The notes beneath the pieces were generated by a model. It ran no database searches. It worked only from the letters and a program-made list of their open reading frames with translations, and was not told the DNA's origin. Below, piece by piece: positions 11,807-22,755 of a stretch of 64,000 nt of DNA. The position numbers and the translations under genes were made by a program. The number at the start of each line of letters is the position of its first letter. The stretch's first letter is position 1. The stretch spans positions 62,001-126,000 of the forward strand of contig NOKP01000045.1 in assembly GCA_002682825.1 (NCBI GenBank), written 5' to 3'. This DNA is from Neonectria sp. B-13 (Eukaryota > Ascomycota > Sordariomycetes > Hypocreales > Nectriaceae).

Positions 11807-13324
11807 CGTGATAGACGATAAGGATGGGGTACTGGAAAGAGGGACGGGAAATGAGAAGGCTGGCCAACTAGCAAATAATGCAATCACGACGTGTTTAGTT
11901 ATACTACACTGAGAAACCGGGGTTAAGCAAAGTCCGGCTATGTTCTGCGTACACCGCCCAGTAGCCGCCGTATTCAACAATTCATCAGGTTTGAATTTCC
12001 GCAGTCCGCAAATAACAGTCCACTTCGATCGTATGAAACGTACGGGTATTGAGCAACCTAAGTGGAGATATCGGTTCCTGCACTAATGCAACTGGATGAC
12101 ACGCTAAAATAAGGCTGGGTCCAAGTGGAACCAAGTAGACTAAATGGGGCCGTGTGCAGACCGAATTAGGACACTTCTCGCCGAAAGCTTCCTAGGAATA
12201 ACACTTCTCCTTTCTAGAAACTTGCGCTTTTTACGAATAGAGGCAAAGTACGAGGCAGCGAACCAATACCCCAGTACAGTAGACATTGGCCATCTACTGT
12301 TTAAGGGGCTTGGCTCGTGGTAGGGCACCTGGTTTGTCTCGAGTTTCAGCATGGCTACCTAGACCTTGATCTTGCTCCTTTTTGGTCCTAGAATATGAGA
12401 ATACTACCCACAAACAAGCTTTATCCCAACCGGCACTAGAGCGGGTCTGCTAGCTTTATCTATCCGATATATGAATGTTACCGCTGTTGTTGGGCGTGTC
12501 GACCAGCGTGGTATACTTAGTCAACGCCAGGATCTGTCTTAAATGTGGCGCATGAGGCGCTGGGGAGCTAGTCGTGAAGAGTCAGTGCTAGGGCGACAGC
12601 TCTTGAAAATGAATATCAGCTTTATGCGGTTGGGATAGTTGGGTATCGGTCCATTATATCAGTTTTGGCACTAGGAATGCTCAAATAACTGGTGTCAGGT
12701 TCTTGCTTCTACGACGATGAGTTTGAAAGCAACGTTTTCCGAGCTGCTCCTCTGTCTAATCAGCGACAGTTTAGTCAATCGCGTCCAGCACCACGGGGCT
12801 CGACAGGTTAGTGGATCTTGTCCGGGTTCAACCAGGTTCATTTGTTCTCGTGGACTGCGAAACAGCTAGAAACACCATGCAAATAATCCGATGTGGATTC
12901 CGGGAATAGCGACCACTCCCATGTCTCCAGTTCCCCGCACCCCTCACCTCGAGAGCGTGGCATCAGTGAGCGTCCTATCTCAGCTGCCAACCTGGCTGAA
13001 TCGTTGTGCCCTTTCCGGTAAAGATGTACGGACAACCGGTAGAGTCACGTGTCAGCGTCTGGAAATTAATAGAGTACTAAAGGTACGTCATTGACCGGCT
13101 TTATGCAGTCACCACGCCCTTTGAATTACAACCAGTCACTATTGCATCACCATTCACCAATTGCCGATTCGTAATTGAAAAGCCGAAGTTGGATTAGTAA
13201 AAGGTCCAAGGTTGCTTAATATAAAAGCTTGTGGTTCGGCACAAGCTAAATTTACTACATCGTCACATACACCACATAACTACACAAACTCTTACGCAAT
13301 TCACTACCTCACCATCGTCTCAGA
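11807..13324. other. 1.5 kb divergent spacer between NmrA-like gene and epoxide hydrolase
   Basis: No gene is supported. It should hold the promoters of both flanking genes. On the right side I see a CACGTG at 13046-13051 and a TATA box at 13220. Confidence 0.5.
13220..13225 (+). promoter_or_regulatory. TATA box of the EHN epoxide hydrolase
   Basis: TATAAA lies 105 bp before the ATG at 13325, in an AT-rich context and followed by a C- and A-rich leader, as is common for expressed fungal genes. Confidence 0.5.
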
Positions 13325-14651
13325 ATGTCGACCGAGCCTCAACCTTTCAAGATTAGCGTGTCGGACTCGGCGATTATTTCTTTGAAAGAAAAGCTCTCTA
13401 CTGCGACGTTCCCATCTGAAGTTGACTTCTCCGACGATTGGAATTATGGCGCTCCACGAAACGACATCAAGCGCTTGGCAGAGTATTGGAAGGATGGGTT
13501 TGACTGGCGGGCCCAGGAAGCAAAACTGAACGAGTTGCCGCAGTTTACGACGAAGGTCGCAGTGGAAGGCTTTGGAGACCTTCAAGTTCATTTCTTGCAC
13601 CGGAAAAGCAGCAAGCCAGGTAGCATTCCCTTGCTGTTCTGCCATGGTTGTAAGTATTTGCGCCGAACAAAATAGCAACAAGTGCTGACAGTTTCTCAAG
13701 GGCCTGGGAGCTTCCTTGAGGCCATCAAAATAATTCCCTTGCTCACGGAGCCAAAAGATGGACCTTCATTCCATGTGGTGGCCCCGTCGCTGCCTAACTT
13801 TGGCTTTTCCGACGGAGTGTCAAAGAAAGGGTTCGGCCTCCCACAGTATGCGGAAGCATTGCACAAAGTCATGTTGAACCTTGGCTACGATAAATATGGT
13901 AAGTCCTGCCGTCTAGAAAAACACCTGTGTGCGCTATCTAACTGCTTATTTAGTCACTCAAGGCGGAGACTGGGGTTTCATCATCACTCGCCTCATAGGC
14001 ATCCAGTACCCCGAGAGTTGTTTGGCATCACATCTAAACTTTGTCAGAGTCACAGAGCCACCTTCGCTTTCAAAGACTCCCTGGCAGTACCTTAAACATG
14101 CTCTCTTATCGTACAAAGATCACGAGAAGGCTGGACGGGCTCGCACCAAATGGTTTCACAGCGAAGGTTTTGGATACAACCTAGAACAGAGCACCAAGCC
14201 ATCAACACTGGGGTTTGCTCTGGCGGATTCTCCCGTGGCCCTGCTAGCATGGATATACGAGAAGCTACATGACTGGACAGACGACTATCCTTGGACCGAT
14301 GACGAGATTTTGACATGGGTTTCCATCTATCAGTTTTCCACAGCCGGGCCCGCTGCAAATGTCCGGATCTACTACGAAGCCAAGCATGCCAGGGCTGAAG
14401 AGGCGACCAAAGCGATTGGGTATGTCCCTGGAGTACTGCTAGGACTCTCTTACTTCCCTAAGGATATAGTTGTACCGCCAATGACGTGGGGTAGAACTCT
14501 GGGACCAGTTGTTTTCGAACAGGTACATACGGACGGGGGTCATTTTGCGGCACATGAGAGGCCAGCGGAACTGGTTGACGATCTGAGAAGAATGTTTGGT
14601 CAGGGTGGTGGCGCTCACAGTATTGTCAAAAAGTCCCTGTCAAAACTGTGA
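13325..14651 (+). CDS. EHN-type epoxide hydrolase
   Basis: A 406-residue alpha/beta hydrolase with an N-terminal EHN domain (epoxide hydrolase N-terminal, residues about 5-105, beginning '[10 protein letters not shown]'). Exons are 13325-13649, 13701-13898 and 13954-14651, total 1221 nt. The oxyanion motif HGWPGSF is split by intron 1 at the Trp codon. The nucleophile is Asp180 in QGGDWG, and the general-base histidine is His371 in 'GGHFAA'. Family members open epoxides to diols; the microsomal mammalian and insect juvenile-hormone enzymes share this layout. No signal peptide or N-terminal membrane anchor is visible, so it is probably cytosolic. With the enzyme at 5667 it makes two epoxide-hydrolase-type genes within 9 kb. 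Confidence 0.9.
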
Positions 14652-14888
14652 AGCAGCTTTACGTGCTGTTTTCTCAAACCGCACTCAGTCATGGTGGATC
14701 GTGGTGCTAGAGGAGGACATCTAGGCCATGAAGCAGGAGGGTCTGATCACCAGAGTGACTTTGTGATTTCAGGGGTGTGTTCGGAAAGTCAGAAGTTGGG
14801 CCAGAATGTTTCAATTAATCGGACTAGGAAATGAATAGTTTTCACAGAGAATCGTCGATGTGTGCCTCAAACGGACTAATTCAAGCCG

Positions 14889-16199
14889 TCAGTACTGAAA
14901 GATGCCTGTTCTCGGTGGGATACAAACCTGCGGGACAAGACTTTGACTTTCAGAGAAAGAAAAATGAATCGGGTCGTCTTCTTCCTGGATGCCCTTGTGC
15001 GTTTCAGAAAGAGGGCTCAGCTCTGATAGTACGGTCTTTTGAGAATCATCAGACTCATAACGATCGTCTTCGACCCCAGCGATTCCAGGACTCGCATCGT
15101 TTGAGAGCTGAGACGACTGTATCACCAGCCTCTCTGCAGATAACGGCCCATAATTCCAGTCGACCTCGTGTTGATTTCCAGCGAGGATATGCACAAACCA
15201 CAACGCTAGATTCACAGTCAAGCTCCGGAAACCGTTCAAATTGCCATCTCGATGATTTTCCCAGGGAATCGAGACGTATTCCATCAATCCGTCCTGGATG
15301 AGGCGATCCGTGATCGAGCCCTCGGTGTTTCCCGAGGGATTGTCTGTATTAATTAACTTTTGCAACCTGGAGGGGTTCGGCTTCAATCGGAACTCACCCG
15401 ATGATCGAGCCCGGGGCTTTACCCGGAAAATGAAGGCCTCGGCACATGTGAGGATACAACCATAGCGGCACCCGTGAGTGACGCAATAAGTATATGCCTG
15501 TCTGATTGGCATGGCGTTCTTCTTGTTCAGTGACCCATCTCTCCATTCGCCCTTGCCGTTGATCATGTGCCCCTGGGAAATCACCTCGCTCTGCCACTTT
15601 GACGCCGTCTTGTACTCTTTTGGAAACCTTTCCTTGGGAGATGAATCACTGTCCAATGACACGTCATGCGAAACAGCGCCAGAATCGGGCCTCAGTCTAG
15701 ATGGTGCTGTCTTCTTTGGCTTGGTTACTCGATACGCCTTTGCACGAGGTGGCTGCCTCCGCTTTGCCCGTCGATTTAGAGCGAGTTCGATTTCCCTTTT
15801 GTTCTGTTCTTTCCCAGTTTGTCTGAATCCCGAAGCCCAAATACTTGGGTGAAGTGTATGCTGGACAGGAATGAGGGCAGTTCTGACAATTGCTTCGTTC
15901 CATTTATCGATTAATGTCGTCGTCGTCCTCTCGTCAATGACCACACAATCGTATTTGGGTAAAATGGTAGGGTACGCCGGCAAAGCTCGGTCTGTGCGAC
16001 GGGCCTCGTGAATCAGAATGCCATCATATATGGTTTCCAAGGTCTCGAAGGTGAACTCGTCCCATGGCTTAAGTTGCGTTGGGTAGTAAAACTTGGGCGA
16101 ACTCGTAAGCGATTTGCTTTTCGGCTTTGGATGCAGAACTTTGGGATTCTCAGTCGTAAGGAATTCGAAGATTGACGTTGCCGGGGTAGTGGGATCCAT
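14889..16199 (-). CDS. PD-(D/E)XK nuclease-like fungal protein of unknown function
   Basis: A single-exon gene of 436 residues starting at ATG 16199; the open frame extends upstream only through a GTG. A basic, nuclear-localisation-like segment lies at about 125-165 (NRRAKRRQPPRAK). At 201-262 there is 'KWQSEVIS', then 'PIRQAYTYCV..GCRYGCILT' and a hydrophobic strand. The QAxxY-type motif followed by an RYG-[hydrophobic]-T strand is a pattern I know from fungal PD-(D/E)XK-like proteins. A later 'LTVNLALWFVHILAG' helix is also typical of that group. The expected catalytic Asp/Glu-x-Lys is not clear (Glu is present in 'SEV', the Lys is missing), so catalytic activity is uncertain. It is divergent from the kinase-like gene at 16628 across 428 bp. 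Confidence 0.62.
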   Translation of the reverse strand: MDPTTPATSIFEFLTTENPKVLHPKPKSKSLTSSPKFYYPTQLKPWDEFTFETLETIYDGILIHEARRTDRALPAYPTILPKYDCVVIDERTTTTLIDKWNEAIVRTALIPVQHTLHPSIWASGFRQTGKEQNKREIELALNRRAKRRQPPRAKAYRVTKPKKTAPSRLRPDSGAVSHDVSLDSDSSPKERFPKEYKTASKWQSEVISQGHMINGKGEWRDGSLNKKNAMPIRQAYTYCVTHGCRYGCILTCAEAFIFRVKPRARSSGEFRLKPNPSRLQKLINTDNPSGNTEGSITDRLIQDGLMEYVSIPWENHRDGNLNGFRSLTVNLALWFVHILAGNQHEVDWNYGPLSAERLVIQSSQLSNDASPGIAGVEDDRYESDDSQKTVLSELSPLSETHKGIQEEDDPIHFSFSESQSLVPQVCIPPRTGIFQY

Positions 16200-16627
16200 T
16201 CCGTCAAAGCGACAGCGGCAAGGGGCGAAACAAGGCGCAAAGAGAGCTCCGCACGAGGGAATGGAATGTCGAGTAGCGCTCCAAACCACGGAGGAGAATG
16301 TCTGTGCTCCGACTTCTGAGCTGATGGCCCATGTTGGCCTTTTTAAAGCGCCAAACGCGCAGGCTCTGGACTGAAGCCGATCATCACCTGCACGATGCAG
16401 CCACTCCGTCCTGCATGTTGGTGATATCGAGAGAGGGACTGCATCAAAGAAGCCATGGTTGGCTGTGACCCCGCTTCCTAGTCACCTCATCGCTCCCTTG
16501 GGTCCGGATGACGGGACCGCCCGCAGTGTGCATATCGACAAGCCCGAGAGATAAGAAGACGAGCGAGGTTGCGCCTTTATTCTGCTGTTCCAACCGTCAC
16601 GCTGCATCCCCCGTTCTCTCGCGCAAC
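16200..16627. promoter_or_regulatory. Shared divergent promoter region of the nuclease-like and kinase-like genes
   Basis: A 428-bp spacer separates two divergent start codons. In-frame extensions exist on both sides (GTG at 16289 on the minus strand, ATG at 16508 on the plus strand), so the true spacer could be shorter. I see no clear TATA box. Confidence 0.45.
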
Positions 16628-17515
16628 ATGGCAAAGAAACGTACTCCGACATCGCCTACGAAAGAGCTTCCACCCTGCCGCGGCCCAAAGCTTTCCGTCT
16701 TCCAGTACCATAGTTCGCCAATAAAATGGCTGGAAAGACTTGACATCGACCGAGAAGATGGCTCAGAAACCGAGGGGTACGTGTTCCGCGCCAAAATCAG
16801 GACACGAGAGTATGCCATAAAAGTCGTACGTTACCTCAAATTGTTATATGGAGATCATATGCTGAAACCGGAGCTTTAGTTCAAGTTCTACAACCCTTTG
16901 AGTACCAAGTACTATTGGGGACCTCTCATGGGAGAGGAAACCGCGTTGGAGACGGCGGCATATTACACCGACCCTTTTTTCGCCGAGTGTCGCGCGTACG
17001 GCCGGATAAGAGAGGCCAACAAGAAGGGGGCCCTAAAAGCACAAATTGCCGTGCCTTGCCACGGCTTCTTGTATTTAAGAGAAAAGGACGAAAAGATTCT
17101 CAGTGATCGTGGAGTTGATTTCGGAATAGATGACATTGACGGCGACTTTCAAAAGAAAGCAGAAGGGGGCTGGCGAGTCCGTGCTATCGTAAAGGATCTG
17201 GCACCTCCAGATCCTGGTGTCAATAGCAGAAGCTTGAAGAAGATTTTGAGAGGAATCAGGGCATTAAACAGACTCAAGGTGTACAACATGGACATCCGGC
17301 TGGATAACTTCAAGGATGGGCAAATTGTCGACTTTGGCTCCTCCTGGACAGAACCCCATGGCCTATTCGACGCCTTACATGACCACGCTGCTAAAAACAC
17401 CAGGCTTGCAGATCTAGTCAAATTCGACGAGATGGTGGAAGAAGAAGAAATTCGTACGGACGTTAGGGCAATGCCGAACTCGGATTATTGTAGGAAGTTG
17501 CGTTCATGGGACTGA
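16628..17515 (+). CDS. Fta2-like (Sim4 kinetochore subunit family) kinase-fold protein
   Basis: A 277-residue protein in two exons (16628-16825 and 16880-17515; 834 nt). It resembles the family annotated in fungi as kinetochore Sim4 complex subunit Fta2, which has a protein-kinase-like fold. Visible kinase landmarks are Lys65 in 'YAIKV' (VAIK position), Glu102 in 'FAECRAYG' (C-helix), Asp204 and Asn209 in 'MDIRLDNF' (catalytic loop) and an intact DFG at 217-219 ('VDFGSSW'). All key positions are kept, so it may be catalytically active rather than a pure scaffold. Fta2-like genes are often present in many copies in filamentous fungi, so a kinetochore role should not be assumed. An in-frame ATG at 16508 would add 40 residues. 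Confidence 0.75.
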
Positions 17516-17736
17516 AATACCGCATTGGTGGGCTCTTGCTTCAAGTTTTAATATCTTCAGTTCTCGTAAATATGTCGAGTCTAAATACAGAGAAATATCG
17601 GAAGCGTCGTGTCAGATCAGATTATAGACGAGGGACGCGACACCGCCGCAGGACAGTCATAGTTGGCCCTAGGTTTTTATTTACCGCAATCTTAGTTTCA
17701 GGCGATTGAAACAGCCGTAAAATGACTCAAGAGAGC

Positions 17737-19579
17737 TTACAATTGTGACATATCGAAATGGCTTTGCTCAATAGCCTCTTTGTCTCCCGCCGATTCCTGT
17801 CCTGTCATCTGCTTCTTCGACGGATTGTTCCACCATGCCCGTACCACAAGCTGTCGATCGAGGAAGAACAGGCCAATAACCAAAGTGACCAAGGTGGTCG
17901 GGAAAGTCGAAGCAACGTAAGGGATCCAAGACCTTCCACCAGTAGGGAATATATCGGCGCCGAAGATGCTCTACAAGCGAAGTTCATAGTTAGTGCAACA
18001 TTCGATCTAGCTTTTTGTGCTCGAGCTGTCCAGTGACCGAGGCAAATCTCGCTAGCAGAATAGGATGGTACTCACAGCAATAAGACTGGCCGGGGCAAAA
18101 ACCAAGGCCAAAACTGCGATCAAGCTCGTTTGGGAGGTCTCTTGATGTGCAATCATGTTGTTGATCTAAAAGCAATTAGCAATCCTCAAAATCACCGTGC
18201 ACACTCCCAAGACGTCGGGACTCCTTCTTACCAGGGCAATTTGGACCCCAACGCGTTCTTTAAGACACCCAATTTGGGATTTCCGGCTGTTTGTATGCAC
18301 CAGTTCGAAGTCAATCTCATCCCGAGTAGCTTGCCATTGTCCTTCGCTGCTCCCAGGCTTGAACCACTTCTGTTCTTTCCCTTCACTTGCCATTTTCTGA
18401 AAGAATTCCCAAGCATCTGCCTCAAATTCGATAGCATGGCTTACAAACATCAAGTTATTCTGACAGAGGTGTAGAATGCTCATCACGCTGTAAAAGTCTG
18501 CTGGAGATCTGACTTTTGGCTTGCTGGAGAGGTCTTCGGACTTGCCTGACCCTTTCCATGACGATGCTCGAGTCTGCACCTCTGCATCGAGAACGAAGCG
18601 ATCGAAGTATCGCCGCTTTCCTTCAGAGGTATAACCGCATTCCAGCAGGATCATCACCATTAGGGCAAGGGGATTCTGCCTGATGAGCTTGGATGCCGGG
18701 CCTGAGTCAGTAACTCTTTTTATCACACGTTTGAGACCGTTCTCCGAGCCATCGAAAAAAAGGCAGGTGGTTATCGATGAAGTCAAACAGATTCGCATCA
18801 CACAGAATATCTCGCGGATGGGGCTTTTTGGTGTAGAGAACAAAATCACTACAATGTAAACTTAGCTTTGGATCTGGTTCATGGTGATGTACACAGCAAT
18901 TTATACATACGTAGAGACTTCCTCCCATGGCTTCTATACTCAATAAATCGAGCATAGACCCCATGGATAGACTTCATTGTTTGTTCAATCCTGCTTGGAA
19001 AATCGAGAGACTGCATGATTAGATCGAACAGGCCTCTGTCAAGGCTCAGCCCAAGCAAGGTTCCGTTGCCCCTCCCAGCGCTTAGAGCTGTCAGCAATCA
19101 TGCCTTTGTTTTTATTTGTTTCTCGAGTAATCGAAAGAGCGGCTCACATGAGAACAAGTGATTGTGGTTTGCTCGGGAGTCCCTTCACTGGGATTTCGTT
19201 TGCCGATGACCTCTGATGTAGGGTGTTAGGTAATTCTAGGCCTGAAAGTGGTAAATGACATTGTCCGTAGCATTGCCAAATACTGTTGGGCCAATTTTAA
19301 TGCGTACTTGTAGGAACTCGATGGTCTCATTGCGGCCGCACCATTGGCCTTGACAAGGCTCGGTACTGTCACCTGCTGCTAACGAAGCGACGTAACATTA
19401 GCGATGCGATGTGTTAAATGTTGTGCTGAATTCATAAATTTCCATGAGAGCGTACCAGTGTTGAGGCAGTAGAGCTTAGGTGGTTTTCTCAGGTCAAATA
19501 ACAGCGATTCTTCATTGACGCTCACTGAGTCCGAGCTCGCGACCTCTCCCTCTGTTGCGGTGACACCTGCTTTTGACAT
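17737..19579 (-). pseudogene. CorA-like membrane protein, probably frameshifted
   Basis: A multi-exon gene starting at ATG 19579 (MSKAGVTATEGE) and ending at TAA 17737-17739. The C-terminus has two membrane helices: 'LIAVLALVFAPASLIA', and after an intron 'SIFGADIFP', then 'ASTFPTTLVTLVIGLFF'. This is the layout of fungal CorA-like Mg2+ transporter-domain proteins, although the canonical GMN motif is not visible. The middle ('RQNPLALMVMILLECGY') fits that family. The frame that reads well from about 18845 ('VLYTKKPHPRDILCDANLFD') ends in a stop unless one base is dropped from the A7 run at 18755-18761, after which the next frame fits. The 5' exons (19.0-19.5 kb) also do not join in one phase, hinting at a second lesion near the G4 of the 19.07 kb exon. 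Ion transport is inferred only. Confidence 0.5.
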
Positions 19580-20274
19580 GGTGTTGATTGGAGTGCGTAA
19601 CGCGAATGATAATGGCGAGCATGAAGTAGGGCCTAGGTCTCGGCGTATAAATAATTACTGAAGAGGCCGTATTCTGATTGAGGTTTCCAGCACAACTTTC
19701 AGCCAAGGGTACAGACGCCACACATCCAGCCCCAGAGGATCCGTAAGCGAGCTGAACAACAAGGACGCTAGGGACTCTGCTGTAGCTAAGATTGCCACGT
19801 AGTAGTTACTGATAGGGCATTTGCGGCTCGGCTATGCAAGATGTCGGAGGGCCTGGTTCGCATGCCGTTTCCAACAGAACGGCAACCGATGCGAAGTGAC
19901 TACAGATATGCCAAGTAGAAGTAGACCCTCTTCAAGCCTAAGACTGACTGCTAAGCCTTATCGCGATGCGCGCTCGATACCCAAGTTCGACCACCATGTC
20001 AAACACTTGCGTTTCAATTGCTGAGAGATGCCTTACTTGATGCATTTTCTCCGCTCGCTCCGAACAGCCACCCAAACGTAAAATAATCACCACACCTGTC
20101 TGTAGCTTAAAGCCCAGCCCTCACAAAACGTCTTAAATCAGCAACGAAGCCCCTCGTCGAGATAGTGTCATCGCCGTAACTGACGCATCACTGTCCACAT
20201 TCGCAGCAAGATTTTCCTCGTGGGTTAAAGGGAAAAGGGAGGCAATGCCAAGACGAAGAATGATTAAAAGGACT
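19580..20274. other. Intergenic, nothing recognised
   Basis: This 695-bp spacer separates the CorA-like gene and the 3' end of the monooxygenase. An open frame overlapping 20133-20459 on the minus strand could be an alternative C-terminus of the monooxygenase, but the normal stop at 20275 looks natural. Confidence 0.45.
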
Positions 20275-22755
20275 TCACTCAGACCTGGAAACACCCAACA
20301 CAACACTTTCCCGCCAGCTCCAAAGTCCAGCCCAAGTGGCACCAGGGCCAGCCACGGCCTGGCCAATAATGACGGTAAGAATAGCCCAAAACGTGTCGCG
20401 GTTTGTTGTGTATCCTGCTCGCCGCAGGTCCCAGACAGAATAGAGGTTGTGAATCGCAAAAGCCAGGGTTGTCAATAAGACGTCGCTGATGCCGACGGAG
20501 AGGCATCCCCATTGAGCTTCAGTGCTCCCTTTGGAGGTCAACAGGTCCGCAAGCGCTGCGAACGAGATGTCGGAATGAATACAAGCGTACGAAAGAGTTG
20601 CCCAATGCGCAGTAGCTTGAATGGCAAATGCAAATCCGTAGGCGAACTGTAGAACAGCAACATCCGAAGCTTTGTAACGATCGAGATACGGTGTTAAAGT
20701 TGTGTTCTTTTTCGATTTGCACAACTTCAAGACAAAAGGGAGCATGACCATCAACGCCGGAAATAAAAAGGGCACCACGCCTGCCCACTCCTTCCAATGG
20801 TCTGTGTTCGTCAGCGGCACCAGCATCAGTATGGTAGGGAAGATGTAGCCAAGTGATAATGCCGGGACCAATGATTTGCCGACTTCTGGTTGTATGAAGC
20901 GGCCCGCGGGCGCATCAAAAGGCAGAGAAGCAGTGAGAAGCGCGACCAGGGGGACTGCTCGATGAACGCCGAGTACTTGTAGACCGACCATGAACAGATG
21001 CGAGAGAACAAATGGCAAGCCCTTGTTCCCAACTCTGTTGCCCTCAATCGCGTACGTCAGTAACGGTGAAATTGACTGGGACAGAAGATAAATCTGCCAC
21101 AACACTGACGCCGAGTCAGATCCAAGGATGGGTTGTAGCATGGAAGATGCGAGAGTTTCATTCGTCTCACTCATCTCAGGAGAGAGACCTTGGTGACTTC
21201 CGGTCTTGAATGATAGTACCTGCTGCGAATCCCACAGCAACCCAAGCAGGAAAGCCATCGCTGCAGTGTACAATAGAGAAATAACTCTTGCTCGGCCTCC
21301 TGTGGAAGGACATGCGGGAAGTTCGTGAATGAATGGTATCGCACGAGGCCGAGAGGGAACGGGAAGCTCGTTGACGCGCGAACCACCGACAATACGCGCG
21401 CTCAGAACTCGTAACGGACTGTCATCTCCAGCCAGAGGCGAAAAGGCACGCCATACTAGATTGGATATCAAGGGCTTCTCAAAGGCCAAAATGGCTTGCA
21501 TTTTGTTTGACGAAGAGACGGTGAACTTGGCTCGGTCGTGTCGTGCGCTCTGCATCTGGTGGCAGATGGCGTTGATATCTTCGGTAGTTAAGCCACTAAG
21601 GCCTTCTGGACGTTCAGCCCTCTTCTCTAGCAGTGCGTTCACGAACTCGGCAACCGATTCCATTGCACCGTTGGCTCCCATTCCGCCGATCGGATTCGGC
21701 TTGAATATTGTCAGTGGTCGATCGACACTCTTGGGTGAATCAATCTTACCTTGTGCGCTGAATCCCCAATGAGTAGCATACGGTTGTAGAACCACTTTTC
21801 GAATACGACTTCATGGAGTGGAGTCAGAGCTGATGTTAAGCGCTTATGGTAGAGCTGGCCGAATGTGAGGTTCTCCGTAATGGGTAATGCCTGGTGTTTC
21901 TTTACAAAGAGCGCTTCGTCTTCCTTCGTATATCTCGGGATGTCTTTGCCATATTTTGTTTCTGGCAACTTGACAAACAGAAACCAATACACTCGATCTT
22001 CTGGCCCGGAAGTGACAAGGAACGCCTTCTGATCACCTGTGGTGAAGGACTGCTCCCTTTCTGGCCAGTTGACTACCTTGTGTGCGATGCCGAAACTACA
22101 CTGGTAGTAGCAAGGGACGCCGTCTTCTTCGCCAGCGGGAAAATACCCCGGCTGGGTTTCTCCTGCAATGCGGGACATCTCCTTCCTGACAGCACTGTGG
22201 ATGCCATCGGCTCCGATTACCATAGTTCCATAGTAGGTGCGACCGTCTTCAGTTGAGACCTTGACACCAGACTCATCGCAATCAATTCTTTCGACCTGGC
22301 TCTGCAGCACCACTCTGTATTTGTGTTTGATCTGGCCGTACAAGACCTGCAGCAACCATTGCCGGTCGAAGAAGACCATTGGATACCCGTGTCTGAAATG
22401 AGTTAGTACATATATTTGGTGACATGCTCATATCGCGGTCCACTAACCGTTTTTCCATGTGGCCAAACATGTGTTCTGTGCACTTCATAGACTTGCCATC
22501 TTTGGCACGAATGTGGAGGTTGTCAAATTCCCCAGCCTGCGCCACTACTCTGACAGCGTCGTAGCACCCGATTTGGTCCAGAATGAGCAACCCATTTGGC
22601 ATCAACCCGATGCTGGCGCCAACTGGAGGCGATATGTTGTCGTGAGATTCCAAGAGGACGTAATCGATGTTGAACTTTTCGAGCAGGATCGCTAGGGTAA
22701 GGCCAACAATGCCTCCTCCAGCGATGATGACCTTGAAGTCGCTGGATGGCGACAT
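20275..22755 (-). CDS. FAD-dependent monooxygenase fused to a polytopic membrane domain
   Basis: A 791-residue protein in three exons (22755-22448, 22392-21750, 21699-20275; 2376 nt). Residues 1 to about 400 are a class A flavin monooxygenase of the kind seen in fungal secondary metabolism: 'IAGGGIVGL' (GxGxxG), 'IGADGIHS' (DG motif) and 'LLIGDSAHK' (GD motif) followed by 'PNPIGGMGANGAM'. Residues from about 460 on are very hydrophobic, with roughly seven to nine candidate helices, for example 'VISLLYTAAMAFLLGLL', 'LGYIFPTILMLVPL' and 'VPFLFPALMVMLPFVLKL'. The enzyme is thus membrane-bound, with a second domain nearly as long as the first. Epoxidation or hydroxylation of a lipophilic substrate is inferred. 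The neighbour is an MFS transporter; no PKS, NRPS or terpene synthase is in the window. Confidence 0.82.

Noticed and set aside
16200..16289. N-terminal extension of the nuclease-like protein
   Set aside because: The extension begins at GTG, not ATG, and is Cys/Arg-rich without homology; ATG 16199 is preferred.
20133..20459. Alternative C-terminus of the monooxygenase in a shifted frame
   Set aside because: It would need an intron of about 22 nt or a frameshift, and the in-frame stop at 20275 gives a natural end.
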